Source: CAYGYG01 sp964354155 (GTDB taxonomy: Bacteria; Hydrothermota; Tepidihabitantia; SM23-42; CAYGYG01). Taken from it: 64,000 bases of DNA. A program made the position numbers and the translations under genes. Positions 25,665-33,994 of the stretch are shown piece after piece. The stretch's first letter is position 1, and every line of letters starts with the position of its first letter. The stretch is from assembly GCA_964354155.1 (NCBI GenBank), contig CAYGYG010000004.1:74608-138607 (forward strand), given 5' to 3'. The notes under the pieces were generated by a model. The model was given only the letters and a program-made list of their open reading frames with translations, was not told the origin of the DNA and did not search any database.

Positions 25665-26395
25665 GGGTTGTCCTTCATCGCCTCAAGCATCAGGATTGCA
25701 GCCGGCCGGTCTTGAAGCCAGTAATCAGCCGGATAGGTGGGGTTGGATGTCGATACTACCCGCATGAGCAGGGAGCGGGCCGGCTCTTCACGATCCTCAC
25801 TGACGTAGATCCTGGACAACGCCACATAGGCATAAGTGTAGTTCGAATCGATCGCGATCGCCTGATCGAAGTAGCTGATCGCTTTTGGTTGGTTCCCCCC
25901 CACCAGACCGGGCAATTCATCATAAAGCGTGCCTAACCCTCCAAGCGTTCGGACATATCGGCAATCAAGCTCCAGCGAGCGCCGGAATGAATGCTTGATC
26001 GACTTGATCAGGAAAAGCGACTTCATCTTGCCCCGAACCTGGCCGATGCGACCGAGAGTCGCGCCGAGAAAGAAGTGCGCTTCGTGATCTGTTTCATTGA
26101 GCCGTACCGAACGTTCGAGTAGGGTCCGCGCCTGGTAGAGGTTTGAAAGCCTAACTTTCTTGACCTTCAAAACCGTCCCCGCTTCGTAGTAGTACCGCCC
26201 GAGACGCCATAAGGCCTGGCTGTCAGCCGAATCCAGGGCAACAAGCGAATCGAGCAAGCGCCGGCATTCGGCCAGGCTGTCGTTACGCAGGTGGCGGCTT
26301 TCGAAAAGGTAGTCTGCATACCTCAGCAACGAATCGCCGGCCGCGCCGAAAAGCCCGGCGGCGAGCAGCAACCAGATCAAAATCGTCGCCCTCAT
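25661..26395 (-). CDS. Secreted/periplasmic TPR protein, TatT-like
   Basis: A 244-residue protein with a signal peptide (about 1-18, ending LFGAAG) followed by TPR-like helices; segments such as ALWRLGRYYYEAGTVLKVKK and ARTLLERSVRLNETDHEAHF are typical. It resembles the TatT (TRAP transporter-associated) group of periplasmic TPR proteins, but no TRAP transporter is near. It has no Shine-Dalgarno site of its own. A six-codon upstream frame with a good site overlaps its ATG. It is the first gene of the ispD-dxr-rseP run. Confidence 0.75.
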   Translation of the reverse strand: MRATILIWLLLAAGLFGAAGDSLLRYADYLFESRHLRNDSLAECRRLLDSLVALDSADSQALWRLGRYYYEAGTVLKVKKVRLSNLYQARTLLERSVRLNETDHEAHFFLGATLGRIGQVRGKMKSLFLIKSIKHSFRRSLELDCRYVRTLGGLGTLYDELPGLVGGNQPKAISYFDQAIAIDSNYTYAYVALSRIYVSEDREEPARSLLMRVVSTSNPTYPADYWLQDRPAAILMLEAMKDNP

Positions 26396-26412
26396 CGGCG
26401 GACTCGTTTCAT
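26392..26412 (-). CDS. Possible six-codon upstream frame (MKRVRR) coupled to the TPR gene
   Basis: An ATG at 26412 follows AGGAG by seven bases. The frame MKRVRR ends in a TGA that overlaps the ATG of the TPR gene. The main gene itself lacks a ribosome site, so this tiny frame may deliver ribosomes to it by re-initiation. This is inferred from spacing only. Confidence 0.35.
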   Translation of the reverse strand: MKRVRR

Positions 26413-26435
26413 TCCTGATCTCCTAACATCAAAGC

Positions 26436-26462
26436 AAGGGGCAAGGCATGACCTTGCCCCTT
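26436..26462 (-). terminator. Terminator-like hairpin after isocitrate dehydrogenase
   Basis: AAGGGGCAAGG (26436-26446) and CCTTGCCCCTT (26452-26462) form a perfect 11-pair stem with a five-base loop, 18 bases past the stop codon at 26481. The following bases on the minus strand (GCTTTG) are only mildly T-rich. Confidence 0.65.
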
Positions 26463-26480
26463 CTAAGATTCTCGATGCGG

Positions 26481-27674
26481 CTACTTCTTCTGGTATTCGG
26501 TCCAGCGCGCCTCAAGCTTGGGATCGACCATCGTGGTGAGGATGTAGTCACAGTACTGACGGCCGGTTGCGCCGGTGGAACGTCCGGTCATGACCAGCTT
26601 CTTTTCGTACTGACCGCAGATATCGAGCGCCATCTCCAGTTTCTTGCCGATCGCCGGGTAGCCGATGTGGTTTAAGAGCATTGCCCCGGCCTTGATGACA
26701 CTGCAGGGGTCGGCGTACTGGGCCCGGCCTTCGGTAACCATCCGCGGCGCACTGCCATGAATGGCCTCAAACATCGCGTACCGTTTACCGATGTTCGCGC
26801 TCCCCGCCGTTCCGACCCCGCCCTGAAACTCGGCTGCTTCATCAGTAAGAATGTCACCGTAAAGATTGGGCAGAACCATGACTTTGAACTCGGTACGGCG
26901 CTTGGTGTCTACGAGCTTCGCGGTCATGATGTCGATAAACCAGTCATCGGCGTTGATCCCCGGATACTCCTTGGCCATGTCGTAGAACGTTTTCAGAAAG
27001 AACCCGTCGGTCGTCTTGATCACGTTGGCCTTCGTCACCGCGGTCACGCGATTGATGTTGTTTTTCTTGGCGTGATCGAAGGCGAGCCGAATGATGCGTT
27101 CACAGCCCTGCATGGTGACGGCGGTGAAATCAACCGCCAGGTCATTTTCGATTTCAACGCCGAATGGCCCCAGTGCATAGGCGCCTTCGGTGTTCTCGCG
27201 GAAGAAGATCCAATCCAGCCCTTCTTTGGGGACTCGAACCGGCCGAACATTCGCGAAAAGGTCCAATTCCTTGCGGACCGCGACATTGGCGCTTTCGATA
27301 TTGGGCCAGGGGTCACCTTTTTTAGGCGTCGTCGTCGGACCCTTGAGAGTAACATGACACTTCTTGATCTCGGCCAGAACATCATCAGGGATCGGCTTGT
27401 TCACTTTGACCCGGTTCTCGATGGTCAGTCCTTCGATCACCTTGAACTGAACCTTGCCCTTTTTCACTTCGTCGGCGAGAAGGTTTTCCAGAACCCGCTG
27501 TGCTTCACCGGTGATGTAAGGGCCGATGCCGTCGCCGCCCAGAATGCCGATGACGATCGGTTTGAGCTTGGTATAGTCTATCCACTCCTCCGCCTGCTTC
27601 ATCTTCTTGATTCTTTCCAGCTGCAGCTGTATGAGCTTGCCAAAATGCTCTTTTGCGCTCTTTATGTCAGCCAT
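26481..27674 (-). CDS. Isocitrate dehydrogenase (isocitrate/isopropylmalate dehydrogenase family)
   Basis: The 397-residue enzyme of the beta-decarboxylating dehydrogenase family oxidises a 2-hydroxy acid to a 2-oxo acid plus CO2. Substrate specificity can be read from the phosphorylation-loop region: Ser128-x-Asn130-x3-Arg134 (SANVAVR) matches isocitrate dehydrogenases, and isopropylmalate enzymes differ there. Other motifs are GILGGDGIGP, FFRENTEGAYALG and the coenzyme loop EAIHGSAPRM. NAD versus NADP use is unclear. The ATG at 27674 follows AAGGAGG; 23 earlier codons are not typical of the family. With the two aconitase-type subunits upstream it makes a citrate-to-2-oxoglutarate module. 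Confidence 0.85.
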   Translation of the reverse strand: MADIKSAKEHFGKLIQLQLERIKKMKQAEEWIDYTKLKPIVIGILGGDGIGPYITGEAQRVLENLLADEVKKGKVQFKVIEGLTIENRVKVNKPIPDDVLAEIKKCHVTLKGPTTTPKKGDPWPNIESANVAVRKELDLFANVRPVRVPKEGLDWIFFRENTEGAYALGPFGVEIENDLAVDFTAVTMQGCERIIRLAFDHAKKNNINRVTAVTKANVIKTTDGFFLKTFYDMAKEYPGINADDWFIDIMTAKLVDTKRRTEFKVMVLPNLYGDILTDEAAEFQGGVGTAGSANIGKRYAMFEAIHGSAPRMVTEGRAQYADPCSVIKAGAMLLNHIGYPAIGKKLEMALDICGQYEKKLVMTGRSTGATGRQYCDYILTTMVDPKLEARWTEYQKK

Positions 27675-27798
27675 TAAACCTCCTTCACTTGATACAAAGT
27701 AGCGAGTAGAGAGTAGCGGGCAGCGCGAATGAAACGCTGACACTTTGCCAGACCGGTATCACACCATCCATTACTACACTCTCGGTAGTTGCTTTCTC
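27675..27798. repeat. Spacer with GTAGCGAGTAGAG word repeat
   Basis: 27699-27720 contains the string AGTAGCGAGTAGAGAGTAGC, the same words that fill 56925-57245 and, on the other strand, 62338-62372. Otherwise nothing is seen between the two genes. Confidence 0.6.
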
Positions 27799-28299
27799 CT
27801 AATCAACATTAAAATCGCCGTGCTTCTTGATGTGCTCAACCAGACCGCCGTCATTGAGGATCTTGATCATCACCGAAGGCAAAGGCGGTGAATCAAGCGC
27901 GATATTCTTCGTTGTGTTCTTAATGACCCCGGTGGCCAGGTCTACTTCCAGTTCGTCGCCGACGTCGATCTTGTCCGTGTCACATTCCAAAAGAGGCAAA
28001 CCCACATTGATCGCGTTCCGGTAGAAGATCCGGGCGAATGACTTGGCCAGGACCGCGCTGACGCCGGCCAGCCTGATGATGGTCGGCGCGTGCTCCCGGC
28101 TTGAACCGAGTCCGAAGTTACTGCCGCCGACAACAAAATCCCCCGGCGCCATCTTCCCGGCAAACTCAGGATCAGCATCTTCGAGCACGTGCTTTGCCAA
28201 TTCCGGTAGATTCGACCGCAGATGAAAGTACCGTCCCGGACAGATCAGGTCAGTACTGATGCTGTCACCGAACTTCCAAGCCTTGCCCTTCAATGTCAT
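27799..28299 (-). CDS. Aconitase-family small subunit (LeuD-like swivel domain)
   Basis: The 166-residue protein matches the small swivelling subunit of two-subunit isopropylmalate isomerase/homoaconitase/aconitase enzymes: FGDSISTDLICPGRY, DPEFAGKMAPGDFVVGGSNFGLGSSREHAP and the FARIFYRNAINVGLPLLEC segment. The specificity loop after GRY reads FHLRSN, which is not the usual YLRT-type loop, so it does not settle the substrate. Its ATG overlaps the large-subunit stop (ATGA). Neighbouring isocitrate dehydrogenase suggests citrate/isocitrate. Confidence 0.88.
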   Translation of the reverse strand: MTLKGKAWKFGDSISTDLICPGRYFHLRSNLPELAKHVLEDADPEFAGKMAPGDFVVGGSNFGLGSSREHAPTIIRLAGVSAVLAKSFARIFYRNAINVGLPLLECDTDKIDVGDELEVDLATGVIKNTTKNIALDSPPLPSVMIKILNDGGLVEHIKKHGDFNVD

Positions 28300-29701
28300 A
28301 AAACCTCCCGCGGATCTGAAATCTCGCCCCGAATCGCCGAGTAGGCCGCCGTGGCCGGCGAACCCAGATACACGAATCCCTCGGGATTGCCCATCCGGCC
28401 TTTGAAGTTTCGGTTCGCGGTCGAAAGGCNNNNNNNNNNNNNNNNNNNNNNNNNNNNNNNNNNNNNNNNNNNNNNNNNNNNNNNNNNNNNNNNNNNNNNN
28501 NNNNNNNNNNNNNNNNNNNNNNNNNNNNNAATCCCTCGGGATTGCCCATCCGGCCTTTGAAGTTTCGGTTCGCGGTCGAAAGGCAGGCCTCGCCGTCACC
28601 GAGAATGCCCTCGTGCACGCCGACACACGGTCCGCACCCCGGGCTGATGACCGCCGCCCCGGCCTCCACCAAAATTTCGAGAAGACCGTGGCGCAGGGCT
28701 TCAAGGTAGACCTTGCGGGATGCAGGGCAGACTATGAGCCGCGTGTCCGGATGACGTTTGTGCCCTTCCAGTATCTTGGCCGCGACTTGCAGGTCCTCGA
28801 GTCGCCCGTTGGTGCACGTGCCGATGAAAACCTGGTGAATCTTGATGCCCTTGGCCTGGTCGATTGGCTTGGTGTTATCGACCGTATGCGGAAAGGCCAC
28901 CTGGGGCACCAAGTCACCGGCCTCGATCTTTATGACCCTCTCGTAGGCCGCATCCTTGTCCGCTTCAATCGGCCGGAAATCCCCGGGCCGGCCCATCTGC
29001 TTCAAGTAGTCTTTCGTCACATCATCGGAGGCGACCAGGCCGACTTTGGCGCCGGCCTCGACCGCCATGTTCGAGAGAACCAGCCTTGAGGACAGCGACA
29101 TGTTTTTGATCGTCTCACCGCCGAACTCGAGTGACTTATAGGTTGCGCCGTCCGCCCCGATCTTGCCGATAAGATACAGTATCAGGTCTTTGGAAAAGAC
29201 GCCCTTCTTGAACTTGCCGCTGACTTGGATTCGGAAAGTCTCCGGCACTTTGAACCAGGTCCTGCCCAGCGCCATGCCGACGGCCACGTCGGTTGAGCCC
29301 ATACCGGTGGCAAAAGCACCCAAGGCGCCGGAAGTGACGGAATGCGAGTCGGCCCCGATCACCACGTCCCCGGGCCGGGCATATGATTCCACCAGACGCT
29401 GGTGAATTACGCCGTCCCCGACATCGGAAACAATCGCGCCGGTCTTGCGGCAGAATTCTCTGATTGTCTTGTGATCGTTGGAAAGCTCTTTCCTGGGGCT
29501 GGGCGAGGCGTGGTCGATGAAGAGTATCGACCTTTCCGCTTTTATCTTCCCGATCCCCATCTGGGTCATCTGCCTGACACCGAGCGGCCCGGTCCCATCC
29601 TGGAAAGCCGCCACGTCAACTTTGGCCAGGATCAAGTGCCCGGCCTTTGCTGCGCCGCCGCACTTTTCATCAAGGATCTTCTCGGCCAAGGTCTTGCCCA
29701 T
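28296..29701 (-). CDS. Aconitase-family large subunit (LeuC/HacA-like), interrupted by a scaffold gap
   Basis: The protein is the Fe-S catalytic subunit of a two-subunit hydro-lyase. Cluster cysteines appear in FIGTCTNGR and in SPGCGPC; GADSHSVTSGALGAFATGMGSTD is the family's typical core. A run of 100 N (28430-28529) splits the gene, but the 55 bases on each side of it (28375-28429 and 28530-28584) are identical. Removing the gap and one copy restores one open frame of 416 residues that ends at a TGA overlapping the small-subunit ATG. So the gene is intact in the organism and the break is an assembly artefact. AAGGAGG precedes the ATG. Confidence 0.88.
28375..28584. other. Scaffold gap of 100 N flanked by identical 55-base ends
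   Basis: The N run is 28430-28529. Both flanks are the same 55 bases, the length of a common assembler k-mer, so two contigs that overlap were joined as if apart. Read the gene as continuous. Confidence 0.95.
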
Positions 29702-29976
29702 AGCTAAACCTCCTTACTGCAAGCCCGAAGCTGTCCTATGCCGGCTTCCGCCTTCAGCGAAGAGCATAGAAAACTTCATTCCCAACAAAAATCGAAATGA
29801 CGTATGATAGGATTCGAATGTCGTGGCAATTGACCAGTGCCCCTCGGAGAAGGTGAATATTACGCTACGCGCACCTACTAGTTGGCGGGGCACTAGCCAA
29901 GTATTAAGGACGGCGAATACCACTCATACCGATGCTTAAGACTACCTTATTATCGAGGGATTTCACCGAAAGTCAA
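29702..29976 (-). promoter_or_regulatory. Promoter and long structured leader of the aconitase-type operon
   Basis: TTGACT (29971-29976) and GATAAT (29949-29954) with a 16-base spacer give a transcript start near 29942, about 240 bases before the ATG. The leader can pair AGTGCCCC with GGGGCACT (about 29840-29847 and 29886-29893), enclosing AGGTG/CACCT, and AAGCC with GGGCTT near the Shine-Dalgarno. No known riboswitch core was recognised. Between the promoter and the gene start at 30037 there is nothing else except the opposite-strand promoter. Confidence 0.55.
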
Positions 29977-30002
29977 GTCGAGATTTCGGATCCACGGCGC
30001 TC

Positions 30003-30036
30003 TTGACAGGTGCTCAAAACGACGTAGAGTGATCGT
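30003..30036 (+). promoter_or_regulatory. Promoter giving a leaderless GNAT-gene mRNA
   Basis: TTGACA (30003-30008) and TAGAGT (30025-30030), 16-base spacer; six bases to the GTG start at 30037. Confidence 0.65.
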
Positions 30037-30942
30037 GTGGAAATTCGATTCTTGAGGCCCGGCGAGGACGCTCAATGGTTTGAATGCCTGGGCGAGGCCG
30101 GAGCCGGGCTGACCCGCGACCCGGACTTCGACCCGCGATGCCACATCGTCGCTGAAGAAGGCGGCCGTTTCATCGGCGGCATGGAACTGGCCCTGGAGCC
30201 CCCTTTGGTCGCGGTGCTGCTCAATCCCACGATTCGTACAAGTATCGCACCGGGCGCGGTACTGAAAGGCCTGGTTGACCGCGGTCTCGCCGTTGCCCGT
30301 GAAGCGCGTTTACCGAAAGTCCGTCTCATGGTCTTCGGATCGAATCCCGGTCAGGGTGAGTTGGGCCGGTCCCTGCCCGCGATTGGCTTCAGTCTTGCGA
30401 TGACGAAACGCGTCTATCGGCTCGTGCTGCCGTGCGCCGTGCCGAGGCCGGGACGGCTCGACGAGATCCGGTTTGAGTCGCTTCACAATCTCGGGCAGGA
30501 ACGCTTCGCCGAGATCTACACGCAGGCATTTGTCCCCGAGACTAGCGTGGAACAGATCTCCGCCGCGGAAGACTTTACCGAAATCAAAAGCTTCGCGGTC
30601 AATACCGGCGCCTTTGACCCTAATACGTGGTTTGCTGCCTTCGTCCAAAACCAACCGATCGGTATCACCATGCCTCAGCGTCACGACCGCGCGAATATGA
30701 CGGGCAGCAATTTCTATCTTGGGATCGTTGCCGGCGAGCGCGGCAAAGGCTTTGGATCAGCCCTGCACTACTACGCCGTCCAGAAACTGCTTGAGTGGAA
30801 GGTCAGAACCGTGATCGGTTCCACCGGCGTTACCAATGAACCCATGGCGCGCATCTTCACCGCCTTCGGCTACGAACCGGCATTCCTCCAGGATATCTAC
30901 TACTACCGGGGCCGACCGGAAATCCCAATATCGAAATACTAA
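30037..30942 (+). CDS. Tandem GNAT-family N-acetyltransferase
   Basis: A 301-residue protein with two GNAT-like halves. The C-terminal half has a good acetyl-CoA-binding loop, VAGERGKGFGSALHYYAV (about 232-249), and the closing STGVTNEPMARIFTAFGYEP motif. The N-terminal half (about 1-140) has the same fold pattern but a poorer loop. Such tandem enzymes acetylate amines on small molecules or peptides; the substrate cannot be inferred. The GTG start is set by the promoter that ends six bases upstream. It is divergent from the aconitase-type operon. Confidence 0.8.
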   Translation: MEIRFLRPGEDAQWFECLGEAGAGLTRDPDFDPRCHIVAEEGGRFIGGMELALEPPLVAVLLNPTIRTSIAPGAVLKGLVDRGLAVAREARLPKVRLMVFGSNPGQGELGRSLPAIGFSLAMTKRVYRLVLPCAVPRPGRLDEIRFESLHNLGQERFAEIYTQAFVPETSVEQISAAEDFTEIKSFAVNTGAFDPNTWFAAFVQNQPIGITMPQRHDRANMTGSNFYLGIVAGERGKGFGSALHYYAVQKLLEWKVRTVIGSTGVTNEPMARIFTAFGYEPAFLQDIYYYRGRPEIPISKY

Positions 30943-31196
30943 ATACCGTCTCGTGCCTGAGACTCTGTCGCATCTCGACATGAGGCATAAACAATTTCTA
31001 AATCCCAATATTCAAACTGTAGTGTACTGTTTGGGACATTAGGATTTGTTATTTGTTTATGATTTAGAGATTAGGATTTAGGATTTGACTGTAACGTAGG
31101 GCGGCATTTTATATCCCGCCGACCCTTCGGCCGCCAGCTCCCGATGGGGCTCAATTCACGCTACTGACCACTAGTCCCAGCGCCGAGACGAATCTC
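30943..31196. repeat. Intergenic word repeats and CCCTAC-type hairpin
   Basis: No gene. 30918-31090 is rich in AAATCCCAATAT and GATTTAGGATTTAGGATTTG-like strings. 31098-31120 (CGTAGGGCGGCATTTTATAT...CCCGCC) is the reverse of units at about 57337-57352 and 57391-57405. Confidence 0.55.
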
Positions 31197-31231
31197 TTGA
31201 CAACCTCCGGACCATGAATATAATTCACGGC
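31197..31231 (+). promoter_or_regulatory. Consensus promoter giving a leaderless Fe-S protein mRNA
   Basis: TTGACA (31197-31202) and TATAAT (31219-31224), 16-base spacer, then seven bases to the ATG at 31232. Confidence 0.75.
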
Positions 31232-31837
31232 ATGAGGAAACCAAAACTACGCGAACTTGGTGAGGCCATCCGGGCACTTTTCTTGGGGCCATTTACCAGC
31301 CGCTTTCCCCATGCCCCCTCTCCGGCCGCGCCCAATTTCCGCGGCAAGATTGAGTTCGACTTCGAAAAATGCATCATGTGCGGTGCCTGCGTCGAGGTCT
31401 GCCCGGCCAATGCCCGTGCCCTGGCCGATGACGTCGAGAAAAGATTGCGCAAGAACATCCACTACCAGGAAAAGTGTGTCTACTGCGGACAGTGCGTGAC
31501 CTACTGCACGACCAAGGAAGGCATCAGGCACACCCAGGAGTACGACCTTGCCCAGGTCACCACCGAAGGTTATGAAAACGCGATTGAAAAGGAGCTTGTG
31601 CTCTGCGAGATCTGCGGCGGAGTCATAACCGCGCGGGACCACTTGCGCTGGATCGCGCACCGGGTGGGCGAACTGGCCTACGCCAATCCGACCCTGTCGC
31701 TCGTGCTGGCTCAAGACTTAAGCGATGAGTCGGTCCCTTCGCGCGGTAACACCGGGGCATACCGGTCCGACCAGCAGCGCTTTCTTTGCCCGGCTTGCCG
31801 CCGGTCGGTCTATCTGAACGAAGTCTGGGGATATTGA
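31232..31837 (+). CDS. Dicluster 4Fe-4S ferredoxin-like protein with C-terminal Cys4 site
   Basis: The 201-residue protein has two 4Fe-4S motifs: Cys47/50/53/57 (CIMCGACVEVCP) and Cys82/85/88/92 (CVYCGQCVTYC). A further CxxC pair of pairs, Cys125/128 and Cys186/189 (CEICGG, CPACRR), probably forms a zinc ribbon. The N-terminal PKLRELGEAIRALFLGP resembles the membrane-lying start of NuoI/HycF/MbhN-like electron-transfer subunits of energy-converting hydrogenases. No hydrogenase or complex I genes are in the window, so its partner is unknown. I chose ATG 31232 over 31214 because the -10 box overlaps the earlier one. Confidence 0.75.
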   Translation: MRKPKLRELGEAIRALFLGPFTSRFPHAPSPAAPNFRGKIEFDFEKCIMCGACVEVCPANARALADDVEKRLRKNIHYQEKCVYCGQCVTYCTTKEGIRHTQEYDLAQVTTEGYENAIEKELVLCEICGGVITARDHLRWIAHRVGELAYANPTLSLVLAQDLSDESVPSRGNTGAYRSDQQRFLCPACRRSVYLNEVWGY

Positions 31838-31867
31838 GGAACAACCTTTTTTTGTAGGGAGGATACT

Positions 31868-33502
31868 ATGAGGGTTCTTGGATTGATTCTTTCCTGTTGC
31901 GGCTTCTTGTCGGCAAACACCGCCTTGGGTCAGCCCGAGCCATTTGACACATCTGAAATCCGGTATGACGACGGGGGTGCCGAAACCTGGTATACGCCCG
32001 GTTGGGACAATAACGACAAAGCTGCGGTCCGTTTCTCTTCGCCGGTACTCGTTCCGCCCTGCCGGATTCTCCGGGCCCGCATCATGTTTGACCAGGCCGG
32101 CACCATCGGCTACGTCCTGCTCTGCCGCGGGAGTTTTTCCGAGCCGGACACAACCCCGGGCGGGGTCTATCAGCGTATCGATAATGTGAGCACGGCGGCC
32201 CAACCGGCCTGGACCATCGTCAACTTCGACTCGAATCTCTGCCGTATCAACACCCAGTATACCTGGCTCGTGATGTGCTGGCCGAACAGCTCCGGCGGCC
32301 CGGGAATCGGGGGTGACCAAAGCTTCCCGATCAACAACAACTCGGCGTGGTATTCTGAGGATTTCGGGTGGATCACCCTCACCAACATGGATCTGCTGAT
32401 GCGGATTCTGGCAAGCCGGCCGAACTACGACGTGACGCCGGTTTCGGTCGATCGTCCCGGAACCGGAGTCTGGGTTGATACGTCATACGAAGTGCGGGCG
32501 ACAATCAGGAACCAGGGCCTCTACCCCGCTTCCTATCCGGTTTACTGCTATATAAGACGAGCCGACACATTCCCGGTCTTCACCGACACTTATCAAGTGA
32601 CGAATCACGCGGCCGGTACAAACCTTCAGATTGCCTTCAGCCCTAACTGGATGCCGCAGGTCTATGACGGCCGGTTCACCGTAACCATTCGCACCGACTT
32701 GTCGAATGATTATGACCGGACCAACGACTCACTGGGCGTTCGGATCTTCTCGTACGGGCCGGGTGAAATTGCCTATGATGATTTCGTTCCCGAGACATGG
32801 CGCGTGGTCGGACTGCCTACCGACTCAAACCATTATCTTGCCGTGAAGTTCACTCCCTATCTCACTCTTGCCGACTACGTCCGATTCCGCATCTATGTCA
32901 ATTCAACCGCCGCACTGAAGAACGTCAAGCTCTGCCCTGACTCATCGGGCCGGCCCAATCTACTTCGTCCTCATATGATGTGGAACAACCTCCAAGCGCC
33001 GACTGCGCCCGGCTGGATCGACGTTTCTTTCTTGGTTGGATCTCCGGCCGGTGACCAATGGCTGACCGCCAATTATCACTCGGCCGGGTCCGGGCCTTCG
33101 ATCGGAGCCGATACGACCGCCCCAATCAACGGCCGTTCGTACTTCTCATCTAACGCCGGTGCCACCTGGACTCAAATCGCCAATCAGGACCTCGTGATGC
33201 GGGTCTTCCATCGCTCCGGCGGCGCGGTGGCCGAAGCGGCCCGCGCGGCAAGAAGCCGGATCGTCGTGTCCGGCAACCCGGTGCGCGGTGCATTTCGCGT
33301 CGCCGCCCCGACCGATGACTTCCGCATTTCTTTCTACGACATTGCCGGGACCAAGCTGAGGGAAATAGAATCAGTGGGCCGTACCGGCATCGGCTGGGAC
33401 TTCCGCAATGCCGGCAATCGGCGGCTGCCGGCCGGCGTTTACTTCTACAAGATAGTACTTGACCGGCAGACCATAACCGGTAAGATAGTGAAGATCAAAT
33501 AG
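31868..33502 (+). CDS. Secreted protein with C-terminal type IX-like sorting domain
   Basis: A 544-residue secreted protein: signal peptide (about 1-24, ending ALGQ), two similar beta-rich regions with repeated patterns (YDDGGAETWYTPGW near 35 and AYDDFVPETWRV near 300; WLVMCWPNSSGGPGIGGDQS and WLTANYHSAGSGPSIGADTT), a CARDB-like middle domain (about 185-290), and a C-terminal sorting domain of about 75 residues with ISFYDIAGTKLREIE and LPAGVYFYKIVL. Such domains direct proteins through the type IX system to the surface. GGGAGG precedes the ATG; it lies 30 bases after the Fe-S gene. Confidence 0.82.
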   Translation: MRVLGLILSCCGFLSANTALGQPEPFDTSEIRYDDGGAETWYTPGWDNNDKAAVRFSSPVLVPPCRILRARIMFDQAGTIGYVLLCRGSFSEPDTTPGGVYQRIDNVSTAAQPAWTIVNFDSNLCRINTQYTWLVMCWPNSSGGPGIGGDQSFPINNNSAWYSEDFGWITLTNMDLLMRILASRPNYDVTPVSVDRPGTGVWVDTSYEVRATIRNQGLYPASYPVYCYIRRADTFPVFTDTYQVTNHAAGTNLQIAFSPNWMPQVYDGRFTVTIRTDLSNDYDRTNDSLGVRIFSYGPGEIAYDDFVPETWRVVGLPTDSNHYLAVKFTPYLTLADYVRFRIYVNSTAALKNVKLCPDSSGRPNLLRPHMMWNNLQAPTAPGWIDVSFLVGSPAGDQWLTANYHSAGSGPSIGADTTAPINGRSYFSSNAGATWTQIANQDLVMRVFHRSGGAVAEAARAARSRIVVSGNPVRGAFRVAAPTDDFRISFYDIAGTKLREIESVGRTGIGWDFRNAGNRRLPAGVYFYKIVLDRQTITGKIVKIK

Positions 33503-33568
33503 ACCTTCGGTTCAGCCGGCGGTCGAAATACAGGGTGGTCAGATAAGGGATCAGGCAAGGCTCCTACA

Positions 33569-33952
33569 ATGAAACTGAATAGAATAAAACCCCTAATGGC
33601 TTTTGTGGTTCTGGTTGCCGCCTGCAACCTGCCGGACCAGGGAGGCGGCGCCATCGCGGTTGACGCCGGCGCCGGAACAAACCCGGCCTACTACTGGGAT
33701 GCCGGCGTCTGTTCCCTGACCGTGGCGCGGACTTCCAACACCGCCCGCATCGTATGGGGCGTGACCGCCGGCACGGCCAACAGCATTTTCTCTCCGTATT
33801 TTCACGGCCAGATCAAGACCGGAGTGACCAGGATCGCCAATACCGAGTCGACCTTGACCTGCGGCGTCGGCTACCGGGTCCGCGTTGTGTCGAACGACGG
33901 CAGCGATGGTTGGACTGATTTCGCGCCGGCAAGCACGGGCGGCGGCGGCTGA
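33569..33952 (+). CDS. Small putative lipoprotein of unknown function
   Basis: A 127-residue product with a lipoprotein-like signal (FVVLVAAC, Cys20 as lipid site), then a beta-rich, Gly/Ala-rich part with short repeats of Thr/Ser and an unusual GGGG end. Composition is biased but codon use is like its neighbours. I do not recognise a family. No ribosome site or promoter is clear, so its expression is less certain. Confidence 0.5.
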   Translation: MKLNRIKPLMAFVVLVAACNLPDQGGGAIAVDAGAGTNPAYYWDAGVCSLTVARTSNTARIVWGVTAGTANSIFSPYFHGQIKTGVTRIANTESTLTCGVGYRVRVVSNDGSDGWTDFAPASTGGGG

Positions 33953-33994
33953 ATGCCCCGGCGTTAGCCAGGCCTGACGGCTGTTGCCATATTA

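Noticed and set aside
28530..28704. A separate gene fragment or duplication beside the N run
   Set aside because: The duplicated 55 bases are an overlap of contig ends, not a biological repeat.
29820..29900. Possible tRNA suggested by a GATTCGAAT-like string and stems
   Set aside because: No seven-pair acceptor stem, anticodon arm or T-loop in the right order can be built.
29714..29923. A 69-codon GTG frame in the leader of the aconitase-type operon
   Set aside because: It has no ribosome site, and it covers the inferred leader stems. It ends at the Shine-Dalgarno of the next gene, so a leader peptide cannot be fully excluded, but the support is too weak.
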